NCBI GenBank assembly: GCA_016707205.1
Contig: JADJHZ010000003.1
Location: 62,001 to 126,000, forward strand
Direction: 5' to 3'
Length of the DNA stretch: 64,000 nt
Source: Haliscomenobacter sp.
Lineage (GTDB): Bacteria; Bacteroidota; Bacteroidia; Chitinophagales; Saprospiraceae
Part shown: piece by piece, positions 28,603 through 38,200 of the stretch
Layout of the letters: every line of letters starts with the position of its first letter
How positions within the stretch are numbered: position 1 is the stretch's first letter
Notes under the pieces: generated by a model
Database searches by the model: none
The model's input: the letters and a program-made list of their open reading frames with translations, nothing else
What the model was told of the DNA's origin: nothing
Made by a program: the position numbers and the translations under genes

Positions 28603-30003
28603 GTGACCAATCGCTACTTCGACCTGATTGACCAAACCTTTTACTTTCCTCAGGAAGGGTTTGACATCGACGATAACGGGTATCTCATGTTTAATGGGGT
28701 TCCGTTGAAATACCTGATTGAAAAATACGGCACGCCGTTAAAGCTGACCTATCTTCCCAAGATCGGGATGCAAGTCAAAAAGGTGCGCAACTTATTCACC
28801 CGGGCGATGCGATCCATGGGGTATAGCGGAAAATACCACTATTGCTATTGCACAAAGAGCAACCATTTCAGCTATATTATTGAGGAAGCCCTAAGTCATG
28901 AGGTGCATCTGGAGACCAGTTCCGCGTTTGATATCGACCTCATCCGGAAATTGTATAAAAAAGGCAAAATTGATAAAGACATTATCATCGTTTGCAATGG
29001 ATACAAGCCGGAAATCTATCAGCAGAAGATCGTGGAGCTGATCAACGACGGGTTCACCAATGTGATCCCGGTGTGCGACAATACCCAGGAGTTGGCCTAT
29101 TACAGCGAACACGTAAACGGAACCTGCCCTATCGGAATCCGCATTGCCACGGAAGAGGAGCCCAACTTCCAATTTTATACCTCCCGGCTTGGGATCCGCG
29201 CTTCGGAGATCATGAAATTTTACGAAGAAAAGATCGCGCCGAATCCCAAATTCCGATTGCGGATGCTCCACTTTTTCGTAGACACGGGAATCAAGGACAC
29301 GCTCTACTATTGGGGCGAATTAAAGAAAGCGATCCGGCTGTACTGCGAACTCAAACGCCGCTCGGATTCCCTTGACGGGATCAATATCGGAGGCGGCATG
29401 CCCATCCGCAATTCCCTTGGTTTCGAATTCGACTACAAGTACATGATCAAAGAAATCGTCAACAATATCCTCCATGCCTGCGAAGAGGAGGAAGTTGCCG
29501 AGCCGGATATCTACACCGAATTCGGAAAGTATACCGTCGGGGAAAGCGGCGCCACCATTTTTTCGGTCCTGGGGCAAAAGCAGCAAAACGACGCCGAGTT
29601 GTGGTACATGATCGACAATTCCCTGATGACTACCCTGCCGGACACCTGGGGTATTGGAGAGCGGTTTATCCTGCTTCCGATTAACAAGTGGAACAACGAT
29701 TACCTGCGGGTCAATATCGGAGGGCTGAGCTGCGACAACTCCGACTATTACAATTCGGAAGTAAACCAGAGCCAGGTGTACCTTCCCGCTATCCCGGCCG
29801 ACGACCCAGAGCCTTTGTATTTAGGATTTTTCCATACCGGCGCCTATCAGGATTCCATTTCCGGGTACGGAGGCATCAAACATTGCCTGATTCCTTCGCC
29901 CAAACACATCCTCGTCGATAAAGACGAACAAGGGAATTTAGTGGACCGCCTGTATCAGCCGGAACAATCTTCCGATGAAATGTTGAACATCCTGGGCTAC
30001 TGA
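28603..30003 (+). CDS. Arginine decarboxylase, PLP fold III
   Basis: The start is GTG 28603 (VTNRYFDLIDQTFYFPQEGF), which aligns with the usual Bacteroidota start MTNRYFDLI and lies just after the promoter. The 466-aa enzyme has the PLP-lysine region YHYCYCTKSNHFSY, the glycine-rich phosphate loop NIGGGMPI, EFGKYTVGESG and the C-terminal active-site segment LSCDNSDYYNS. It should decarboxylate arginine to agmatine for polyamine synthesis. It is shorter than the enterobacterial SpeA. Related fold III enzymes act on other diamino acids, so substrate is by family only. Confidence 0.88.
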   Translation: MTNRYFDLIDQTFYFPQEGFDIDDNGYLMFNGVPLKYLIEKYGTPLKLTYLPKIGMQVKKVRNLFTRAMRSMGYSGKYHYCYCTKSNHFSYIIEEALSHEVHLETSSAFDIDLIRKLYKKGKIDKDIIIVCNGYKPEIYQQKIVELINDGFTNVIPVCDNTQELAYYSEHVNGTCPIGIRIATEEEPNFQFYTSRLGIRASEIMKFYEEKIAPNPKFRLRMLHFFVDTGIKDTLYYWGELKKAIRLYCELKRRSDSLDGINIGGGMPIRNSLGFEFDYKYMIKEIVNNILHACEEEEVAEPDIYTEFGKYTVGESGATIFSVLGQKQQNDAELWYMIDNSLMTTLPDTWGIGERFILLPINKWNNDYLRVNIGGLSCDNSDYYNSEVNQSQVYLPAIPADDPEPLYLGFFHTGAYQDSISGYGGIKHCLIPSPKHILVDKDEQGNLVDRLYQPEQSSDEMLNILGY

Positions 30004-30010
30004 TCTCCGG

Positions 30011-30997
30011 CTATTTTTTCTGCGGAAGCGTAACTTGCAGAGGGCGGATTGGATTCCCATGGAGGTTTTGCCCCAGGAATTGCTGCTCCGGCGTATTTCC
30101 AAAAGCAATTTGGCAGTTGTTGCCCTCTCGCGTACAATCCATCAGAGCGTCGAGCAGCTTCCAGTACCCATAGAAATCCAGCGCATTGGTATCGCAATGG
30201 CGGTAACTCCGCTTGATCGTCGCGTTGCGCACCCCGTTATCCAGGGCCTCGTCCAGGCTGCAGCACTCATTATGATGAGCGGATATTCCCGAGTTTTCCT
30301 TGTCGGGATATTGCCGGATGAGATTCCGGAAAGGCGTATGTACCGCCGTTCGGAAGATCCGCTCCTGAAACCGGTCGCCAACCACTTTATCCTGATCATT
30401 GATCACGATCAGTAAGCGGGTATTTTCTGGCATCGCTTCATACGACCGCAGCCGGGCCGCTCGTAAGGGGCCTGTTCCGGCGGCGCATAACAGCAGCCCT
30501 TCCGGCTGTGGGATGCCATATTCTTCAAAACGAACGCCCAGGTTTGCCGAAATGACCCCTCCGTAAGAATGACCAACCATAATCAGGGATCCGGTTTTAG
30601 GCCGGACATGATCCCCGGACTGCAAGGTATCCAGGGCAGCACGGATCGCTTTGGCCGCCATGGAAGGAAATTTTCTGGCGGCAGGGCGCAGCAGGTTTTT
30701 CTGATATCTTGGGAAAATGACGATATTCCCCTGGCGCGCGAGATGCTGGAGCCACTTTCCATAAACCATAGGATTGATCGCTCCATATCCGTGGTGAAAA
30801 ACAACGACATGGGCGGAATCGGGCGATGGCGCGGCAGGCTCAATCAGCCAAAATCCATCCATCTCCTCTCCGTAATCCCACATCCGGACGCTGTCGTGGC
30901 GGTAACGGGCGGTTAATTCCGGTGGAATGGTATCGGGAGCAGAAAACGCATGGGATGAATAAAAAAAGCATGCCAGAAAAGCGGCTAAACGGAACAT
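30011..30997 (-). CDS. Exported alpha/beta hydrolase
   Basis: The 328-aa protein has a signal peptide (cut about residue 20, HAFSA). The nucleophile elbow is GHSYGG at 142-147 with Ser144; an oxyanion-loop segment VFHHGYGAINP precedes it and a plausible acid is in VINDQDKV. A histidine near SAHHNECC may complete the triad. Two pairs of cysteines (NECC, DCTREGNNC) suggest disulfides, consistent with export. It is related to dienelactone hydrolase or lipase-like proteins of unknown substrate. It converges on the arginine decarboxylase gene with a 7-nt gap. Confidence 0.85.
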   Translation of the reverse strand: MFRLAAFLACFFYSSHAFSAPDTIPPELTARYRHDSVRMWDYGEEMDGFWLIEPAAPSPDSAHVVVFHHGYGAINPMVYGKWLQHLARQGNIVIFPRYQKNLLRPAARKFPSMAAKAIRAALDTLQSGDHVRPKTGSLIMVGHSYGGVISANLGVRFEEYGIPQPEGLLLCAAGTGPLRAARLRSYEAMPENTRLLIVINDQDKVVGDRFQERIFRTAVHTPFRNLIRQYPDKENSGISAHHNECCSLDEALDNGVRNATIKRSYRHCDTNALDFYGYWKLLDALMDCTREGNNCQIAFGNTPEQQFLGQNLHGNPIRPLQVTLPQKK

Positions 30998-31075
30998 ATT
31001 TTTTCTTCATTAACGCCTGGCCCAGCCATTTCGTTCTTTCCAAAGAAAGATGCAGATTTTTTCGGCGGTTAACCT

Positions 31076-31083
31076 TACTTTTG
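31076..31083 (+). promoter_or_regulatory. -7 box of gpsA
   Basis: TACTTTTG fits TAnnTTTG and lies 20 nt before ATG 31104. It falls inside the longer open frame that begins at 31050, and so favours the downstream start with a leader of about 14 nt. Confidence 0.5.
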
Positions 31084-31103
31084 CCCCGAACCAAGAACCT
31101 AGT

Positions 31104-32153
31104 ATGCCTGACCAGGAAAACCCGCAAACGGTAGCTGTGGTTGGCGCCGGCACTTTCGGAACCGCCATTGCCAATCTGCTTGCCCACAATGTGCAGGTGT
31201 TGTTGTATAGCCGCAATCTCTCCCTCGTTCAAAAGGTAAATGATACCCACCATATTCTGGGGGTCGATCTTTCTCCCAGAGTAGAAGCGACATCCGATAT
31301 CCAGGAAGTAGCCCAGCGATGCGACCTGATCTTTCCCGTAGTTCCTTCTACCAGCTTTCGGAACATGATGCATCGCTTGGGTCCCCATCTTCGGCCTTAC
31401 CACCTGATCGTCCACGGGACCAAGGGGTTTGACGTATACGGGATTTCCGAAGAAGAGATCGAAGCCGGTTACATCCGCCCGGAACATGTGCGGACCATGA
31501 GCCAGGTCATCACCCAGGAAAGCGTTGTCCGCCGGGTAGGCTGCCTCTCCGGCCCCAACCTGGCCAAGGAGATTATAGAAGGACAGCCTACCGCAACGGT
31601 GATTGGATCCGTCTTCAAGGAGGTGTTCCAACAGGCAAAATCCGTCCTGAGCAGCGACCAGTTTCACGTTTTCGGCACCCATGATATTTTAGGCGCCGAA
31701 TTGGCGGGGGCGTTGAAAAATGTGATCGCTATCGGCTCCGGCATCCTGAGAGGGAAAGGCTTGGGAAAAAACATACAGGCCATGCTCATTACCCGGGGAT
31801 TGATGGAAATGGTCCACTTCGGAAAAGCTTTCGGCGCCACCAGCGACGCCTTTTTTGGAACCGCAGGCATCGGAGACCTGGTTGCTACCGCGACCAGCAA
31901 AAAAAGCCGCAATTTCACTTTCGGGTATCGGCTCGGACGGGGAGAAAGCATTCAAGCGATACAGGAGAGCATGCCGGAATTAGCCGAAGGCGTCCGCACG
32001 CTTAAAATCACCAAGCATCTCGCGCAGCACTTCAAACTCCGGGTTCCCATCACCCAAATGCTGTACCACATCGTTTTCGAAGGATACGATATCGACAAAG
32101 CCCTGCGCTTCCTCATCACCTACCCCTACGATGTCGATGTAGACTTCCTTTAG
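31104..32153 (+). CDS. gpsA: NAD(P)H-dependent glycerol-3-phosphate dehydrogenase
   Basis: GpsA reduces dihydroxyacetone phosphate to sn-glycerol-3-phosphate for phospholipid synthesis in the cytoplasm. ATG 31104 (MPDQENPQTVAVVGAGTFG) gives 349 aa. The dinucleotide motif GAGTFG is at residues 14-19. Conserved blocks include HGTKGFD, LSGPNLAKEI, the catalytic-lysine helix GAELAGALKNVIAIGSG, GTAGIGDLVATATSKKSRN and EGVRTLK. All are intact. Confidence 0.95.
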   Translation: MPDQENPQTVAVVGAGTFGTAIANLLAHNVQVLLYSRNLSLVQKVNDTHHILGVDLSPRVEATSDIQEVAQRCDLIFPVVPSTSFRNMMHRLGPHLRPYHLIVHGTKGFDVYGISEEEIEAGYIRPEHVRTMSQVITQESVVRRVGCLSGPNLAKEIIEGQPTATVIGSVFKEVFQQAKSVLSSDQFHVFGTHDILGAELAGALKNVIAIGSGILRGKGLGKNIQAMLITRGLMEMVHFGKAFGATSDAFFGTAGIGDLVATATSKKSRNFTFGYRLGRGESIQAIQESMPELAEGVRTLKITKHLAQHFKLRVPITQMLYHIVFEGYDIDKALRFLITYPYDVDVDFL

Positions 32154-32270
32154 ATCCCCATTTCTTGCCTGTAAATCCCCTTTGTCCTTAAAATCCGGAC
32201 TTATCGTAAATGGAAACGATACCGCTTTATGTACGTTGTTTTTTGGCCTACCTTCGGGGAAAACCGACCC

Positions 32271-32672
32271 ATGAAGCAAATCATAATCACCTTAACCGCA
32301 GGGTTGTTAACCCTTGCCCCACGGTCTATTCAAGCAGACCAAACCAACCTTGGTCCTTTCCCAATTTCCCTTCCCTTAGCCTGCAAGTTTTTCGTGCCCA
32401 ATGCCTTCTCTCCCAACGAGGACGGCCAGAACGATATATTTGTGCCCGGCTTCGGCGCCGATTGTACCCTGGCAACGTACAACCTCCGGGTTTTTAACCG
32501 CTGGGGTACGCTGGTTTTTGAATCGCTAGCCCAGGAAACCGGATGGGATGGCGAATTCAGAAATCAGCCGGCTCCCCAAGGAGTCTACCTGTACTCGATC
32601 CAATACACCCTGGAAGGCGACGGAGATTCCGATATCCAGATCCAGAGCGGAGAAGTCAGTTTGCTGAGGTGA
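32271..32672 (+). CDS. Mini-protein: signal peptide plus T9SS type B sorting domain
   Basis: ATG 32271 (MKQIIITLTAGLLTLAPRSIQA) gives only 133 aa: a signal peptide, about 15 linker residues, then a full gliding-motility-associated C-terminal domain (FFVPNAFSPNEDGQNDIF, LRVFNRWGTLVFES, WDGEFRNQPAPQGVYLYSI, SGEVSLLR). The same domain ends the 2608-aa protein at 35291-43117. Normally it routes a large passenger through type IX secretion; here there is no passenger. No frameshift or broken upstream frame was seen that would supply one. It may be a decoy, a small attached surface protein, or a remnant. Confidence 0.85.
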   Translation: MKQIIITLTAGLLTLAPRSIQADQTNLGPFPISLPLACKFFVPNAFSPNEDGQNDIFVPGFGADCTLATYNLRVFNRWGTLVFESLAQETGWDGEFRNQPAPQGVYLYSIQYTLEGDGDSDIQIQSGEVSLLR

Positions 32673-32675
32673 ATG

Positions 32676-32812
32676 TTACGAATAAAGGTTACGAGGTTGC
32701 GAAGTTACGGAGTTACGAAGAGAAGTTACGAGGTTGCGAAGTTACGAAGAATGAACCTCGCAACTCCGCAACCTTTCTTCGCAACCTCGCAACCTCGCAA
32801 CCTCGCAACGCG
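32676..32812. terminator. 9-bp minisatellite hairpin between convergent genes
   Basis: Units such as GTTACGAAG and GTTGCGAAG fill 32676-32750, and their complements (CTTCGCAAC, CTCGCAACC) fill 32754-32810. The two arms can pair in several registers. The element separates two convergent genes. Terminator action is inferred from position and foldability. Confidence 0.65.
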
Positions 32813-32813
32813 T

Positions 32814-33500
32814 TTATTTCGTAAACGCTTGTAACACCATCCAGGAGTCGAGGTTCCCTTTTTTGTCGAAGGTTTCGGACTTGACCATGCCTACGCCTTT
32901 GGCAAACCACTGAACTACTTTTACCGTGGTATTCACCAACAGGGTTTTGGAACTCATTTGATAGGACGTGCGGAAACAGTCGAAAGTCCCTGCGGGGGTC
33001 GTGACTTTTTCCTCCGCTTCTACGGTGTATTCGCGAATATCAAACGTCATAGTCATAATCGGGGTTCCGTTCATCCCGAGTTTGATCTCGTTGTGCGAAT
33101 CTGCCAGTTTTTGTCCGGCTTTCAGGTTATTGGGCAGCACCACCCCGTCGCCGGACAGGCTTACCTCCATCTTTCCGAAAGCCTGGGTCTGCGGGCCAAG
33201 CAGGTTGGTGATATCCAAATAGACGGCATCTTCCTTGCACACGACTTTAGAAGCCCCTTCGAAGGTAGGCTTGTTGTTTTTGTCTTTCATCGTAATAGAC
33301 ATCTGGGCCTCCACCGCGTTGCCTACCGACTTGACGTCGGTGACGACCGTTTCGGAAGAGGAGGTCAGTTTATCCTTTGCATCAAAATAGGAATATCCCA
33401 GTTTCACCCCTTTTTTGACGGCATAAAAAGCGTCGCAGTCCTGCGTAAATGCAAAAGAAGACGACAGCGCCAGAAGAAAAAGAACAGCTGCTTTTTTCAT
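32814..33500 (-). CDS. Exported TapB/DUF3108-like protein
   Basis: The 228-aa protein has a signal peptide (MKKAAVLFLLALSSSFAFTQ) and a mature beta-rich domain. Features such as GVKLGYSYFDAKDKL, AFGKMEVSLSG, VTTPAGTFDCFRTSYQM and WFAKGVGMVKSETFDKKG resemble the TapB/DUF3108 families of envelope proteins. The pattern of a substrate-tracking beta-sheet with a TPAGTFxC motif is frequent in Bacteroidota. The precise role is unknown. It is monocistronic, with a hairpin minisatellite beyond its stop. Confidence 0.75.
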   Translation of the reverse strand: MKKAAVLFLLALSSSFAFTQDCDAFYAVKKGVKLGYSYFDAKDKLTSSSETVVTDVKSVGNAVEAQMSITMKDKNNKPTFEGASKVVCKEDAVYLDITNLLGPQTQAFGKMEVSLSGDGVVLPNNLKAGQKLADSHNEIKLGMNGTPIMTMTFDIREYTVEAEEKVTTPAGTFDCFRTSYQMSSKTLLVNTTVKVVQWFAKGVGMVKSETFDKKGNLDSWMVLQAFTK

Positions 33501-33685
33501 AGTGAACGGATTTTTGGGTTGGTAACGAATAGCTTTGGATCGAGTATTCTGGAAAAGCTTACCTGGTCAATAGACGTTCTAAAGATAGCTTTTACAATCA
33601 ACGTCCATTGCGTTCCGATTGAGGCCCTATGTACCAAAAATTTTGGAAAACGATCAACCGGCCAAAGTCATACGGCGCCTTTCGT

Positions 33686-33693
33686 TAATTTTG
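33686..33693 (+). promoter_or_regulatory. -7 box of the rRNA methyltransferase gene
   Basis: TAATTTTG fits TAnnTTTG and lies 53 nt before ATG 33747. This box is inside an open frame that extends far upstream and overlaps the antisense of the TapB-like gene, and so supports the shorter start. No -33 TTG is evident. Confidence 0.4.
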
Positions 33694-33746
33694 AGCCGCC
33701 CCTGATTACCTTTGGGGCGATCAATTCATCGCTCAATTGCCTTTTC

Positions 33747-35108
33747 ATGCCCATTCCTGTTTTGCCGGAAGCCTTCGTCGAATCCATGCAGTCCCTTTTG
33801 GGGCCTTCGTGGAATGATTTTTTAAACGCCATGGCTTCTCCTGCGCCGGTGAGTATACGTTATCATCCTTTTAAGAAAAAAATAAGGGAAGAAAATTTCG
33901 AACAAGTAAAATGGTGTTCCGACGGAGTATACTTGCCCGAGCGTCCGATTTTCACCCTGGACCCCACCTTTCACGCAGGCGCCTACTATGTTCAGGAAGC
34001 CTCGTCTATGCTAATCGAAGCTGCCGTGCGCCAATTGGTTGATTTGAAAGCTCCCCTCCGCGTGCTCGACCTGGCGGCAGCGCCCGGAGGCAAGAGTACC
34101 CTGCTGGCCAGCCTGATCAGTCCGGACAGCCTTTTGGTAGCCAACGAGGTGATCCGAAACCGGTACCAAACCCTGCGCTACAACCTGACCAAATGGGGAT
34201 TGTCCAATACCATGACCAGCAATCACGACAGCCGGGAATTTGGAGGGCTGGAAGGCTGGTTTGACCTCGTCCTTTTAGACGCTCCCTGCTCCGGAGAAGG
34301 ACTTTTTCGCAAAGACCCGGAGGCGGCGCGGGAATGGTCGACAGACCACGTCCGGTTTTGCGCCAGCCGGCAAAAGCGGATATTCGCAGATGCGGCGGGT
34401 TTGGTCCGGCCAGGAGGAATCGTTCTGTACAGCACCTGCACCTATAATGCCCTGGAAAATGCAGGTAATGTAGCCTGGTTTTGCCAGGAATTCGGCTATG
34501 ACCCTATTCCCTTAAACTTTCCAGGCGACTGGGGTATCCAGGCGCAGGAATGGGGATACCAATGTTTTCCGCATCTGGTGAAAGGAGAAGGGTTTTTCCT
34601 GGCCGCCCTGAGAAAACAATCCGGAGACAGCGATAAATCCGGCAATCTGAAACCCGTCCGTATTCCTGCCTGGGAGCCCCTGGCCGGTAAATGGATGGAT
34701 ATGGCAAAATCCTGCCTGGAAGCCCCAGAAGCCTACACGTTCTACGCAGACGGCGAAGGGACCATCCGCGCCGTACCCAAAGCGCTGGAAGAAGAAGTAA
34801 AGACAGCGGCCCATGCGCTGAAACGCACCCATTGGGGCGTGGAAATTGGGCAAATCAAAGGCAAGGACCTCATTCCCTCGCCGGCGCTGGCCCTCAGTAC
34901 GGCCATTTCTTCTGCCTTCCCGTTTGTGGAAGCCGGCAAGCAAACCGCTTTGAAGTTCCTGAAAAAAGAGCAGGTCGAACTACCCGGCGCTCCGAACGGA
35001 TGGACGCTCCTCCGTTACCAGGGTCTAAATCTCGGATGGGTTAAAATCATGGACCGCCGCACCAATAATTACTACCCCAAAGAATGGCGCATCCTCATGG
35101 AGGTGTAA
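33747..35108 (+). CDS. rsmF: RsmF-like rRNA (cytosine-C5) methyltransferase
   Basis: ATG 33747 (MPIPVLPEAFVESM) gives 453 aa. The SAM-dependent m5C methyltransferase core has motif I VLDLAAAPGGKST, the motif IV Cys in LLDAPCSGEGLFRKD and the catalytic Cys in LYSTCTYN. A C-terminal PUA-like part (about 290-453, e.g. WGVEIGQIKGKDLIPSPALALS) matches the RsmF/YebU layout. The enzyme methylates a cytosine of 16S rRNA (C1407 in E. coli). Exact target is by homology; it could belong to the neighbouring RsmB-like group, but the PUA tail favours RsmF. Confidence 0.88.
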   Translation: MPIPVLPEAFVESMQSLLGPSWNDFLNAMASPAPVSIRYHPFKKKIREENFEQVKWCSDGVYLPERPIFTLDPTFHAGAYYVQEASSMLIEAAVRQLVDLKAPLRVLDLAAAPGGKSTLLASLISPDSLLVANEVIRNRYQTLRYNLTKWGLSNTMTSNHDSREFGGLEGWFDLVLLDAPCSGEGLFRKDPEAAREWSTDHVRFCASRQKRIFADAAGLVRPGGIVLYSTCTYNALENAGNVAWFCQEFGYDPIPLNFPGDWGIQAQEWGYQCFPHLVKGEGFFLAALRKQSGDSDKSGNLKPVRIPAWEPLAGKWMDMAKSCLEAPEAYTFYADGEGTIRAVPKALEEEVKTAAHALKRTHWGVEIGQIKGKDLIPSPALALSTAISSAFPFVEAGKQTALKFLKKEQVELPGAPNGWTLLRYQGLNLGWVKIMDRRTNNYYPKEWRILMEV

Positions 35109-35290
35109 CCGAAAAAGCAAAAAAAGTTTGTTTACCATAAATTAATATTGCCAGGACGATCTTCCCGGAAGGGATTCGTATTATTCCGGGCAATTTTGAC
35201 GTTACCTTGGCTTTAGGCCCTTTGACAGCGCAAAGACAGCCGAAAACCCAAAAATTGCCGCATCCGTTAACTCCGAATTCCCGTATATCC

Positions 35291-38200
35291 ATGCGTTGCA
35301 CCCGCTCATTTCGTTCCTCCTTTTCAAGGAGTTGTACTCCCCGGCCAACATTCGCTTTTCTCTTCCTGCTCATCGCACTCGCGAGCCCATGGCTCGTCGT
35401 GGGACAAACCATCGCCACGGGATTGCCGGGGTGTTTGGATGGGGACATTTCGTCGGTGGGCGTCTCCTGCGGAATGGGCGGCACTGATTTTGGGATCGTG
35501 GGGACCGAGTTCGCCGTGCGGAATGTCGACGGCGCTGCATGCTGCGCGACAGGGGGCGACTGGAACAGTTATTTTGAGTTCTCTGCAATCAATATCTCCG
35601 GCTTTTCCAACATACAGATTTTAATGGATTACCGGGGCGCACTGACCAATGGCCACCCCAGCTTCGAAGACCAGGGAGGCCCTGCCTTCGGATGCACCAA
35701 TACACCTAAAGATAATGGGCACGATCAGATCGTTTTTTTTTACTCTATTAACGGCGGGCCGTTTGTTCAATCATTGTATGTACACGGGACAACGGTGGGC
35801 GATTTCACCGGTACCTGGAACCAAGGCGGCCTGAATGGGAATAGTTTGACTATACGGGTTTTTGCGTCCAACAAATCCCAGGACGAAGCCTTCTACTTCT
35901 CCAACCTCGTCGTTTCCGGGACGCCCAAGGCGATCAGCGCCGGACTAGACCGCACCACTTGTGGCGGCACGGCCGTAACCCTGGGCGGATCGGGAACGGG
36001 AACCTGGTCGGGGGGATCGGGAGCATTCAGCAACCCCAGTTCGCCCACCTCCAATTATACGCCATCGGCCGGAGAGGTTGGGTCTGCGGTCAACTTGACG
36101 TTTCGCGGGCAGCCGGCCACGGCTACCTGCGGGGCCAGCTTTCCCGCGCCTCAGGACCAAATGACGGTTACGGTAACGGCAGCGCCCAACATTTCCCCGA
36201 TCGCCAATCTGTCGCGGTGTAACAGCTATACCTTGCCTGCCATCAGCGGAACCAACCTGACCGCCAACCGCGCCTATTTCACCGGAAACAACGGTGCGGG
36301 TACCCGCTATAACCCCGGCCAAACGATTAATTCCAGCGCAACCTTATACGCTTACGATGGCATTCCGGGTTGCAGCGACCAGGAGGCCTTTACCGTTACG
36401 ATAACGCCCGCGCCGGGTATTTCGCCCATTTCCAATGTATCCAGCTGCAACAGCTACGCCTTGCCCGGCATTTCAGGAAGCAATCTGACGGGCAACCAAG
36501 CCTACTTCACCGGGACCAATGGCACGGGTACCCGCTACAACCCCGGCCAAACCATTACTTCCAGTACGACCTTATACGCTTACGATGGCATTCCGGGTTG
36601 CAGCGACCAGGAATCGTTCTTTATTACCATTACGGCCGCGCCTCAGATCAATTCCATGGCCAATGTGGTCCGGTGCGCCAGTTATACCCTGCCAAATATC
36701 AGCGGCGCCAACCTGACGGGCAATCAAGCGTACTACACCGGATCTGACGGCACGGGTACCCGCTACAACCCTGGGCAGACCATTACCTCCAGCGTTACCC
36801 TGTTTGCCTACGATGGAGCCCCCGGCTGCAGCGACCAGGAGTCCTTTTCTGTCACCATTACCCCGGCGCCCGCCATTAGCCCTATTGCCAATGTAAGCCG
36901 CTGTAATAGCTACACCCTGCCTGCGCTAACCGGGACCAACCTGACGGTCAACCAAGCCTACTTTACAGGAGCCAACGGTACGGGTACCCGGTACAACGCC
37001 GGGCAAACCCTGACTTCCAGTATCTCCTTATTCGCCTACGACGGGGTGAGTGGTTGCAGCGACCAGGAATCCTTCTCCGTTGCCATCACGCCCGCGCCTC
37101 AGATCAATTCCATGGCCAATGTGGTGCAATGCGCAAGCTACCAACTCCCTGTGCTCACAGGGACCAGCCTGACAGGCAATCAGGCCTACTTTACCGGCGC
37201 CAACGGCACGGGTACCCGGTACAATGCCGGACAAACCCTGACTTCCAGCGTCACCTTGTTCGCCTACGATGGCGTCGCCGGCTGCAATGACCAGGAAACC
37301 TTCTCTGTCACCATCACCCCTGCGCCCAGCCTGGATTCAATGCCTGATTTTTTCAGTTGCAATAGCTTTGCCCTCCCTCCAATCTCCGGAAGCACCCTCA
37401 CGGGGAATCAAGGGTACTACTCCCGCCCCGATGGCACGGGTATCCGGTGGTCGCCCGGGCAAACATTCACTGCCGACACGGCGGTATACGTCTACGACGG
37501 CGTGCCGGGCTGCAGCGATCAGGACTCCTTTTTGATCGATATCCTGTTGCAACCCAGCCTGGAGCCCATGGCCGACACCGCCGTTTGCGGAGCGTATTCC
37601 TTACCGCCCATCCAGGGAAACAACCTGACGGGCAACCAGGCCTACTATACCGAAACAGGCGGGAACGGAACCCAATATATTCCTGGCCAGCAAATAACCG
37701 ATACCCTGAGGCTCTATGCGTATGACGGAACCCTGGGGTGCAGCGCCGAAGAACCCTTCGACGTCGCCATTCTGCCTCAGCCAACCCTCGATACCATCCC
37801 CGACACCACCGCCTGCGGATCATTTACCCTGCTCGCTATCGAAGGATCAAACCTGAGCGGATCTCCTGCCTATTATACCGGACCGGAAGGAACCGGAACC
37901 CGGTACCTCCCCGGAGTCGTTTTAACCGACTCCGTCTTTCTCTATGTTTACGATACCCTGGGGATTTGCCGGGATGAACGGACGTTCCATCTGACCGTCA
38001 CGCCTCAACCAGAAATCCAGCCGATCCCGGATATAACGGGTTGCGGGTTCGTCGTTTTGCCTGCTATAACCGGCATTGACCTGAGCGGGCAGGAAGCCTA
38101 TTTCTCTTCTTCTTCCGGGCAAGGTACGCGATTCCTGCCCGGGGATACCCTTTATGCTTCGGACACCCTTTACGCGTTTGACCGCCTGGGAATGTGCCTC

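Noticed and set aside
32958..33746. Upstream extension of the rRNA methyltransferase frame
   Set aside because: It overlaps the TapB-like gene antisense, lacks family sequence, and a -7 box at 33686 lies inside it. The true start is ATG 33747.
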